Below the pieces are notes generated by a model. It worked only from the letters and a program-made list of their open reading frames with translations, was not told where the DNA came from and did no database searches. Source: Pseudolabrys sp. (GTDB taxonomy: Bacteria; Pseudomonadota; Alphaproteobacteria; Rhizobiales; Xanthobacteraceae). From it: a DNA stretch of 64,000 nucleotides. Below are positions 26,679 to 33,514 of the stretch, one piece after another. Positions within the stretch are counted from its first letter, which is position 1. The number at the start of each line of letters is the position of its first letter. The position numbers and the translations under genes were made by a program. The stretch lies in the NCBI GenBank assembly GCA_029980465.1, contig JARYIJ010000001.1, forward strand, positions 1,116,001 to 1,180,000, read 5' to 3'.

Positions 26679-26981
26679 CTAACGACGATGCCGCTCCGGC
26701 ACTTTCAAGGCATCGAGGACGTCGTGAGGACGCCGGCCGGCGATGACTTGTGCCGTGCAGCGCTCGCCGTCCCTGCAATAGACGGTGCAGTCGGTGCCCG
26801 GCCCGCCGTGACAGTCGGTGCCGCACCCATAGCCATGCGCGTCTTGCGAAAACTTGCCGCCCACGCTGTCGCAGGCTTGCTTGATCTGCGCGACAGTGTG
26901 CTTGGGAAGAGAGATGTCCCCGGCCACAGCCGGGCCGCCGAAAAGAAGAACGGCAACGATAACAATGAGCCTGCAGGCCAT
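26679..26981 (-). CDS. Small exported cysteine-rich protein
   Basis: 100 residues from ATG 26981. Signal peptide MACRLIVIVAVLLFGGPAVA is followed by GDISLPKHTVAQIKQACDSV, then a cysteine-rich part (GYGCGTDCHGGPGTDCTVYC and ERCTAQ) with six cysteines and a basic C-terminus. A secreted or periplasmic disulfide-stabilised or metal-binding protein is likely. I believe similar short proteins occur in other Bradyrhizobiaceae but cannot name a family. The upstream frame stays open to 27293 but reads through shadow text of the acyl-CoA dehydrogenase gene. Convergent with the Gly-rich protein gene. Confidence 0.72.
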   Translation of the reverse strand: MACRLIVIVAVLLFGGPAVAGDISLPKHTVAQIKQACDSVGGKFSQDAHGYGCGTDCHGGPGTDCTVYCRDGERCTAQVIAGRRPHDVLDALKVPERHRR

Positions 26982-27103
26982 GGTTGCGCCTCGGTACATG
27001 CCATGGTCGCCCCCGCCCTTGGCTTCGGCCATACCGGAACAAAAATCAAGCTTTCGCTGACGGCCGACGCCCCCGCACTTGCCGGCGCCGTGCGCAGGCG
27101 CAG

Positions 27104-28897
27104 CTAGAACGCGTCGTCCGCCAGCTCCATCGTCGAGGCGCTGCCGGCCTCGATGCGGGCGAGCCGCGTCGCCGTCTCCGGCAGCATGCGCTCCATGAAG
27201 AAACGCGCCGTGACGAGTTTCGCCGAATAGCGCGACGGCCCGCCATCCGCCTCCGGCAGTTTGACGATCGCGGCCTCGACAATCCGGCACCACATGTAGC
27301 CGAGCGCGACGAGGCCGAAGAGATGCAGATAGTCCGTGGCGCCCGCGCCGGCATTATCGGGCTTCGTCATCGCGTTCTGCATGAACCACATCGAGGCCTG
27401 CTGCAGATGACCGAGCGACACGCCGAGCGGTGCGACGTAACCCTTCATCTGCTCGTCGGCGCTCTTTTCCTTGATATAGCCCTGCACCTCGTTGAAGAAC
27501 GCCATCAGCGCCCGCCCGCCGTCCTTGCCGATCTTGCGGCCGACGAGGTCGAGCGCCTGGATGCCGTTGGCGCCCTCATAGATTTGCGCGATGCGCGCGT
27601 CGCGCACGAACTGCTCCATGCCGTGCTCGACGATGTAGCCGTGGCCGCCGAATACCTGCTGCGCCATCACGGCGTTCTCGAAGCCGCGGTCCGTTAGCAC
27701 GCCTTTGATCACCGGCGTCAGCAGGCCCATGTGATCGTCGGCGCTCTGGCGCTCCTTCGCATCACCAGACCGATGCGCGATGTCGCCGCGCAGCGCGGTC
27801 CATAGCACCAGCGCGCGCGCCGCCTCGTTGAAGGCGCGGATCGTCATCAGCGTGCGCCGGATGTCCGGATGCACGATGATGGGATCGGCCGGTCTGTCGG
27901 AGTATTTGACACCCGAAATCGCGCGCCCCTGCAGCCGTTCCTTCGCGTAGCGCGCCGCGTTCTGGTACGCGACCTCCGACAGCGCGAGACCCTGCACGCC
28001 GACGCCGAGCCGCGCCTCATTCATCATCGTGAACATGGCGTTGAGGCCGCGGTTCTCGTCGCCGACCAGCCAGCCGGTGGCGCCGTCGTAGTTCATCACG
28101 CACGTCGCATTGCCGTGGATGCCCATCTTGTGCTCGAGCGAGCCACAGCTCACGCCGTTGGCGCCGCCCAGCGAGCCGTCATCGTTAACGACGATCTTCG
28201 GCACGACGAACAGCGAAATGCCCTTGGTGCCGGCCGGCGCGCCTTCGATGCGCGCGAGCACGAGATGAATGATGTTGGACGAGAGGTCGTGCTCGCCGGC
28301 CGAGATGAAGATTTTAGTGCCGGTGATTTTGTAACTGCCATCCGCCTGCTTCGCCGCCTTGGTGCGCAGCAGGCCGAGATCGGTGCCGCAATGCGGCTCG
28401 GTCAGGTTCATGGTGCCGGTCCATTCACCGGTCACCATTTTCGGTAGATACTTGCGCTTGATCGCATCGGAGCCGTGCGCGAGCAGCGCGGCGATCGCAC
28501 CCTGTGTCAGGCCCGGATACATGGCGAACGCCATGTTCGCGGAGCACATGAATTCATTGACGGCCTGGGTGAGCGTCGACGGCAGCCCCTGTCCGCCGAA
28601 CTCGGCCGGCACCGACAGGCCGATCCAGCCGCCGTCGACCACCTGCCTGAAAGCGTCTCTGAAACCGGTCGGCGTCGTGACGCGGCCATCATCGTGACGC
28701 GTACACCCCTCGGCATCGCCGACCATGTTGAGTGGCGCTAGCGATTGCTCGCACAGTTTGGCGGCTTCTCCGAGAATCGCTTCGACGATATCGGGGGAGG
28801 CGTCGGCAAATCCCGGCAGATTGCCGTAACGGTCGAAATGGAAAACGTCGTTGAGCAAAAACAGCGCGTCATCGACGGGCGCTTTGTAATCCGGCAT
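27104..28897 (-). CDS. Acyl-CoA dehydrogenase (long form, ~600 residues)
   Basis: About 597 residues, the AcdA/FadE-like long type with a C-terminal extension. N-terminal family text MPDYKAPVDDALFLLNDVFH; central FAD loop MNLTEPHCGTDLGLLRTKAA; ITGTKIFISAGEHDL; MGIHGNATCVMNYDGATGWL; the active-site/C-terminal block GHGYIVEHGMEQFVRDARIA followed by QIYEGANGIQALDLVGRK; then a helical C-terminal domain. It probably acts on longer or branched acyl-CoA. GGGAGG 6 bp before ATG 28897 fixes the start, trimming 14 upstream residues. No partner gene in an operon; it is bounded by small-protein genes and a 440-bp gap. Confidence 0.93.
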   Translation of the reverse strand: MPDYKAPVDDALFLLNDVFHFDRYGNLPGFADASPDIVEAILGEAAKLCEQSLAPLNMVGDAEGCTRHDDGRVTTPTGFRDAFRQVVDGGWIGLSVPAEFGGQGLPSTLTQAVNEFMCSANMAFAMYPGLTQGAIAALLAHGSDAIKRKYLPKMVTGEWTGTMNLTEPHCGTDLGLLRTKAAKQADGSYKITGTKIFISAGEHDLSSNIIHLVLARIEGAPAGTKGISLFVVPKIVVNDDGSLGGANGVSCGSLEHKMGIHGNATCVMNYDGATGWLVGDENRGLNAMFTMMNEARLGVGVQGLALSEVAYQNAARYAKERLQGRAISGVKYSDRPADPIIVHPDIRRTLMTIRAFNEAARALVLWTALRGDIAHRSGDAKERQSADDHMGLLTPVIKGVLTDRGFENAVMAQQVFGGHGYIVEHGMEQFVRDARIAQIYEGANGIQALDLVGRKIGKDGGRALMAFFNEVQGYIKEKSADEQMKGYVAPLGVSLGHLQQASMWFMQNAMTKPDNAGAGATDYLHLFGLVALGYMWCRIVEAAIVKLPEADGGPSRYSAKLVTARFFMERMLPETATRLARIEAGSASTMELADDAF

Positions 28898-29340
28898 GGT
28901 GTCCCTCCCCCCAAATTGCCGCTGCGGCGCATCAAGCACCGGCGAGGCCGGACGCTCCGGTGCAGCAGCGATTTTTCCAACCTTGCATACGTCCCACCCA
29001 CACGAGAATAATTATGACGAGCCGCGCTGACGCGCCGCTTAAGGCTGGAGCGCCTTTTCAGGGTCTGGTTCCCGGCCGCTTAACAGCCATAACGCGTGGT
29101 TAAGGAATAATTTCTATCAAGGATTGCAGACAGTGAGCGTTGGCCGGACCGGACCGCTGGCCAGCGCTTCCCCATCAGGAATTCTGCCGGTTTCCCAAAA
29201 CGTTAACCGCTTGTTTACCCTGATCGGAAGAAAGTCCGACTGCGAGAGCGGGGCCGCGTTCGCCTGGACATCCCCGCTGCCGTGCGCCGGACCGACAGGC
29301 TGGGCGCCGTTTCCGCCTCATAACACCAACGCAGGCGAGC
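28898..29340. other. Divergent intergenic region between long acyl-CoA dehydrogenase and podJ-like gene
   Basis: About 440 bp with no gene that I can support. It should hold both promoters. The podJ-side half contains several TTAA words (CGCTTAAGG at ~29038, CTTAACAG at ~29079, GGTTAAGG at ~29098) and one near-complete CtrA-type box at 29203-29218. No member of the repeat families is present. Confidence 0.5.
29203..29218. promoter_or_regulatory. Possible CtrA-type box upstream of podJ-like gene
   Basis: TTAACCGCTTGTTTAC reads TTAA-N7-TTTA-C, one mismatch from the alphaproteobacterial CtrA consensus TTAA-N7-TTAAC. It lies 123 bp upstream of the ATG at 29341. PodJ genes are cell-cycle regulated in Caulobacter and relatives, which makes the placement meaningful, but a single degenerate match can occur by chance. 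Confidence 0.35.
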
Positions 29341-32300
29341 ATGAAACTCGGCGTCCCGTGGAGCGTAAAAGGCATCAGGCCGGAAGCCCGCGAGACTGCA
29401 CGGGCGGCCGCGCGCCGTTCGGGGATGTCGCTCGGCGAATGGCTCAACTCCGTCATTCTTCATTCCGCGGCCGAGGAGAACTTCGCCGATGACGACGACT
29501 CCGAAGACGTCGCCGCGGTCCACGCCAAGCTCGACGATCTGACCCGCCGTATCGACCGACTCGCCAAGACGGCCCGCCAAGAGTCACAGGCGTTCGTGCC
29601 GGCTCCCCACAGCCTGCCGGCAGCGCCGGTCTTTGTGGCGCCAGCGCCGCCGCACTATATCGCGCCGCAGCCGTCCTATTTTGCAGCGCCGGCGCCGCCA
29701 TCAGCCCCACCAGTGCCCGCCGCCGTGCAGGCTTACGCACCGCCGCCGCGCACGCCGCATCCGGCGCAAGCCTATGCACCGCCGCCACCGGCCGCGCCGC
29801 CCTGGGCGGCCCGCTTCGAAAACGCCGCCGCCGAGATCGCCGCGCGCCGCCGTGAGCTGAACAGCGAATTGTCGAAGCCGGTCACGCCTCCGTTGCCCCC
29901 GGCGCCGGCTCCAGCGGCCGCACCCGCCATGCAGCAGCCGGCCCCGGACGTGCCCGTATTTCAGGCGCCGATGTTCCAGGCACCTGCGACTGCGCAAGAC
30001 GACGCGCCGATGCCGTCGATCGTCACGCGCCGGTCCACGCCGGCGCAGGATTTATCCGGCCTCGAAGAACAGTTGCGCCAGATCACCAATCGCATCGACA
30101 CGCTGTGCACGCCGGGCGTCGCAGAAGCGATCCATGCGCTGCGCAGCGAACTGGCCGAGATCGGCCATTCGCTCAACGACGCCGTGCCGCGCCGGACCAT
30201 CGATACCATTGAGCATGAAATTCAGACGTTGAGCCAACGCGTCGCCGAAGGACGCCAGGCCGGCGTTGACGGCAACGCGCTTGCCGGCATCGAACAGGGC
30301 CTTGCCGAGGTGCGCGACGCGCTGTACCGGCTCATGCCGGCGGAAAACCTGGTCGGCTTCAACGACGCGATCGATGGGCTGTCGCAGAAGATCGACATGA
30401 TCGTCGCGGAGCGCGATCCGTCATCGCTCGTGCAGCTCGAGAATGCGGTCAACACGCTGCGCCAGATTGCGGCGCATATCGCGTCGGACGAAGCGGTGAG
30501 CCGCGTCGCCAGCGACGTAGCGATGCTGACGGAGAAGATCGACCATCTCGCGCACGCCGGCACAGGCGATGCCCTGAGCGGCCTCGAGGAGCGGATTTCA
30601 GCGCTGGCAGACGCGCTGGCGCAGCGCAGTCAGGACGGCATCAACGTGCCGCCGCAGCTCGAAACGCTAGTTCATTCGCTGTCCGACAAGATCGAATACC
30701 TGCAAAATTCGCGCAACGACGACGTCGCGTTCGGCGCGCTCGAAGATCGCATCGTCAAGCTGGTCGAGAAGCTCGACGCTTCGGATTCTCGCCTTGCCCA
30801 TCTCGAGGCCGTCGAGCGCGGGCTCGGCGACCTGCTGGTCCGGATGTCGGAATTGCGATCGCAGGCCGGCGAAACCAGCCGCTTGCATGAGACGACAGGC
30901 GGCGTCGAAACGCTCAAGAGCGATCTCGCGCGCACGCAGAATAAAATCGAGGCCGTGCACGGCACGCTGGGCGAGGTGGTCGACCGGCTGGCGACCATCG
31001 AGCGCAACATGTTCATCGTGACGCACGAGGAGGACGGCCATCCGCTGAACACGCTGGCTGACCGCGCCGTCGCTCACGCCATGCCGGCCGAGGAACTGGC
31101 TGCGCCGGTATCGGCTCATGCTTTCGACGACGCGCCGCATGTGCAGACCGCGGCCGACGAACCCCCGGTCTACCGGCCTCAGCACCTCGGCCCGGCCCCG
31201 CAACTTCCGCCGAGCATGACGAGCCCGCCGCTTGCGCCCGCCGCGGCGCCGGCACCGGTAAAGCCGCCGATGCGCGCACGCAATGCGCCGATCGCGCCGA
31301 ACCTCCCCCCCGATCAACCGATCGAGCCGGGAGCAGGCCCGCTGCAGACGCGCGCCGATGCCGCCAGCAGGATCGCCGCCTCCGAGGCCGCGCTCGGCCT
31401 GTCGATGCCGCAGCCCGCCGATGGGCCACAAAGCAAATCCGGATTCATCGCGGCGGCGCGGCGCGCCGCGCAAGCCGCTCTCACGGACACCTCGACGCGT
31501 TCGGCGCCGCGCATCGCGAACGCACCGTCCGGATTCGACCGTCCGCACCGTTCGCCGTCCGGTGGCCTGCGCAAACGCATGAAGTCGCTGCTGGTCGCCG
31601 GCAGCGTCATCGTCCTGGTGATCGCCGGCGTCCAGTTCGGCGCGAAATATTTCGGCGTATCGATCCCGGGCGCGGCCGACACCAAGCATGCGCCGGTCAA
31701 GCCCAAGAATAACGGTCAGGACGAAAACAAGGGCGAAAAGCAGAGCGCCATCGATACCGGCGAGATCGAGACCGGTAAGGTCGATACCGACAGGACTGCG
31801 GACAACCGCGTTGCCTCGGCGATACCGATGCCCGGCATGATCCCGGAACCGTCGCAATACGGGTATCTCGGTCCGTCGAGCCCGTTGATGACGGCCTCGC
31901 CGCTGACGCCGCACTCCGACGTCACCGGGTCGGTCGCGGCGCAGCCGCAACGCGAGGCCCGCGCGCCGGTGCCCGCCGTCAGCGCGCCGCAAACCGTTCC
32001 GTCCGACGACCTGCCCGCCGCGATCGGCGGCCCGAACCTGCGCAAGGCCGCGGCCGGCGGCGACGCGGGCGCGGCCTTCGAGGTCGCGATGCGCTACGCC
32101 GAAGGGCGCGGCGTGGCGGCCAATCCCGCCGAAGCGATCCGCTGGTTCGAGCGCGCCGCCGCGAAGGGACTGGCGGCCGCGCAATTCCGCCTCGGCACGC
32201 TGTATGAAAAGGGACAAGGCGTCCGCAAGGATCCCGACAAGGCGCGCCAGTACTATCTGGCAGCGGCGACGCAAGGCAACGCCAAGGCGATGCACAACCT

Positions 32301-32703
32301 TGCAGTGCTTTACTCCGAAGGCATCGCCGGCAAGCCCGACTTCAAGAGCGCCACCGCCTGGTTCGAGAAAGCGGCCGAGCATGGCGTCGGCGACAGCCAG
32401 TACAACCTCGCCGTGCTTTATGCCCGCGGCCTCGGCGTCGAGAAAAACCTGATCACGTCGTACAAGTGGTTCGCGCTCGCCGCCAACCAGGGCGACAAGG
32501 AAGCAGCCCACAAGCGCGACGAGGTCGCGACGCATCTCGACGCCAGCGAACTCGCCGCGGCGAAGAAGGCGGTCGCCGGCTTCCATCCGCTCAAGGAGCC
32601 CGCCGCGGCCGTCAAGGTGCCGAAGCCCGCTGGTGGCTGGGACGCCGCGACCGAACAGCCGCACGGCAAGACGTCGACTCCGCTCACCGTCAGCCAGCGC
32701 TAA
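29341..32703 (+). CDS. PodJ-like polar organelle protein with Sel1 repeats
   Basis: 1120 residues. Architecture: a conserved N-terminus (MKLGVPWSVKGIRPEARETA then ARRSGMSLGEWLNSVIL), a Pro/Ala-rich region (~90-215), a long helical coiled-coil-prone region (~240-560), a second Pro-rich region (~590-660), one membrane helix (~748-766), then four tandem Sel1/TPR-like repeats (~907-1063, for example YAEGRGVAANPAEAIRWFER). This order (cytoplasmic coiled coil, TM, periplasmic Sel1) is that of PodJ, the new-pole scaffold controlling polar development and cell division in Caulobacter and Agrobacterium. No peptidoglycan-binding domain is seen at the end. A CtrA-type box lies upstream. It ends 7 bp before the convergent pdeM. 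Confidence 0.82.
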   Translation: MKLGVPWSVKGIRPEARETARAAARRSGMSLGEWLNSVILHSAAEENFADDDDSEDVAAVHAKLDDLTRRIDRLAKTARQESQAFVPAPHSLPAAPVFVAPAPPHYIAPQPSYFAAPAPPSAPPVPAAVQAYAPPPRTPHPAQAYAPPPPAAPPWAARFENAAAEIAARRRELNSELSKPVTPPLPPAPAPAAAPAMQQPAPDVPVFQAPMFQAPATAQDDAPMPSIVTRRSTPAQDLSGLEEQLRQITNRIDTLCTPGVAEAIHALRSELAEIGHSLNDAVPRRTIDTIEHEIQTLSQRVAEGRQAGVDGNALAGIEQGLAEVRDALYRLMPAENLVGFNDAIDGLSQKIDMIVAERDPSSLVQLENAVNTLRQIAAHIASDEAVSRVASDVAMLTEKIDHLAHAGTGDALSGLEERISALADALAQRSQDGINVPPQLETLVHSLSDKIEYLQNSRNDDVAFGALEDRIVKLVEKLDASDSRLAHLEAVERGLGDLLVRMSELRSQAGETSRLHETTGGVETLKSDLARTQNKIEAVHGTLGEVVDRLATIERNMFIVTHEEDGHPLNTLADRAVAHAMPAEELAAPVSAHAFDDAPHVQTAADEPPVYRPQHLGPAPQLPPSMTSPPLAPAAAPAPVKPPMRARNAPIAPNLPPDQPIEPGAGPLQTRADAASRIAASEAALGLSMPQPADGPQSKSGFIAAARRAAQAALTDTSTRSAPRIANAPSGFDRPHRSPSGGLRKRMKSLLVAGSVIVLVIAGVQFGAKYFGVSIPGAADTKHAPVKPKNNGQDENKGEKQSAIDTGEIETGKVDTDRTADNRVASAIPMPGMIPEPSQYGYLGPSSPLMTASPLTPHSDVTGSVAAQPQREARAPVPAVSAPQTVPSDDLPAAIGGPNLRKAAAGGDAGAAFEVAMRYAEGRGVAANPAEAIRWFERAAAKGLAAAQFRLGTLYEKGQGVRKDPDKARQYYLAAATQGNAKAMHNLAVLYSEGIAGKPDFKSATAWFEKAAEHGVGDSQYNLAVLYARGLGVEKNLITSYKWFALAANQGDKEAAHKRDEVATHLDASELAAAKKAVAGFHPLKEPAAAVKVPKPAGGWDAATEQPHGKTSTPLTVSQR

Positions 32704-32710
32704 CGCACGA

Positions 32711-33514
32711 TCAATCCGAAATGCAATGCCGCGCGGCGAAAGCGTGGACACGCGCGTCGCCCAGCATGTGCGCGGTGAAGGCCAGCGTGCCGAACACGTC
32801 GGCGAACGCCGCATCGCGCACGTTGAGGCCGCCGGCATAGGCGCCGAACGCCGGCATCACCAGGCAGCGGTCGCTCGCCGCAAAACAGCGGCGGCTGACG
32901 GCGCGGCCGCGATGCGCGATGCGCGCGACCGGATGCAGATGGCCGGCGACCTCGCCCGTTTCGCCCGACGGAATATGGCGGAACGTCAGCGCGCCGATGG
33001 CCAGCGCGCCGCCGAACGTGCCCCCTATATTGGCCGCCGGTTCGGGATCGTGGTTGCCCGTGATCCAGATCCAGTCGCGTTGTTTCTGAAGCAGGCGCAG
33101 TTGCTCGCGGTCGGCATCGCCCAGGCGCGCCGGACCGCCGCCATCGTGAAAGCTGTCGCCCAGCGCGATGACGCAGCGCGGCACGTAGCGGGCGACGAGC
33201 TGCGCCAGCCGCGCCAGGGTCGCTGCCGTGTCGTAGGGCGGCAGCAGCACGCCGCGCTGGGCGAAGCTCGAGCCTTTTTCCAGATGGAGATCGGCGACGA
33301 TCAGCAGGCCTTCCTGCGGCCAGTACAGCGCTCCGGCGGCATCGGCGGTGAGGGCAACATCGGCAACGACAACCTCATCCGCTCGTCCCCGTGCTCGGGT
33401 CTGCGCTTCGCGCTGCCCGAGCACAGGCTCCGGCGGGGACCCAGGAGCGACGGTGGATGCCTCCCCTGGATTCCCGCTTGCGCGGGAATGAGCGGAGTTT
33501 ATGGCTGTCCTCAC
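32711..33514 (-). CDS. pdeM: Ligase-associated DNA repair metallophosphoesterase PdeM (with repeat-derived N-terminal segment)
   Basis: 267 residues. The calcineurin-like phosphoesterase core begins at about residue 49: metal motif LLIVADLHLEKGSSFA, then VIALGDSFHDGG, WIWITGNHDPEP and GEVAGHLHPVARI. It belongs to the four-gene Lhr-Exo-PE-Lig repair module. The GTG start overlaps the lhr stop (GTGA), so coupling favours 33514. Residues ~8-47 (SRASGNPGEA... to TRARGRAD) are encoded by two REP-like hairpins (33380-33495) inserted in frame between the start and the enzyme core. Alternatively translation begins downstream near residue 48. Predicted role: processing DNA ends or cyclic phosphates before ligation. 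Confidence 0.92.
   Translation of the reverse strand: MRTAINSAHSRASGNPGEASTVAPGSPPEPVLGQREAQTRARGRADEVVVADVALTADAAGALYWPQEGLLIVADLHLEKGSSFAQRGVLLPPYDTAATLARLAQLVARYVPRCVIALGDSFHDGGGPARLGDADREQLRLLQKQRDWIWITGNHDPEPAANIGGTFGGALAIGALTFRHIPSGETGEVAGHLHPVARIAHRGRAVSRRCFAASDRCLVMPAFGAYAGGLNVRDAAFADVFGTLAFTAHMLGDARVHAFAARHCISD
33380..33495. repeat. Two REP-like hairpins within the 5' end of pdeM
   Basis: First: CGCTCGTCCCCGTGCTCGGG with GCCCGAGCACAGG and CGGCGGGGACCCA. Second: CCTGGATTCCCGCTTGCGCG followed by GGAATGAGCG. They correspond to the families seen in intergenic regions elsewhere. Here they are read in frame as about 40 residues of PdeM. Confidence 0.8.

Noticed and set aside
30667..32838. 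A 723-codon minus-strand open frame opposite the PodJ-like gene
   Set aside because: Composition is that of an antisense shadow; the plus strand has recognised N-terminal, membrane and Sel1 features.
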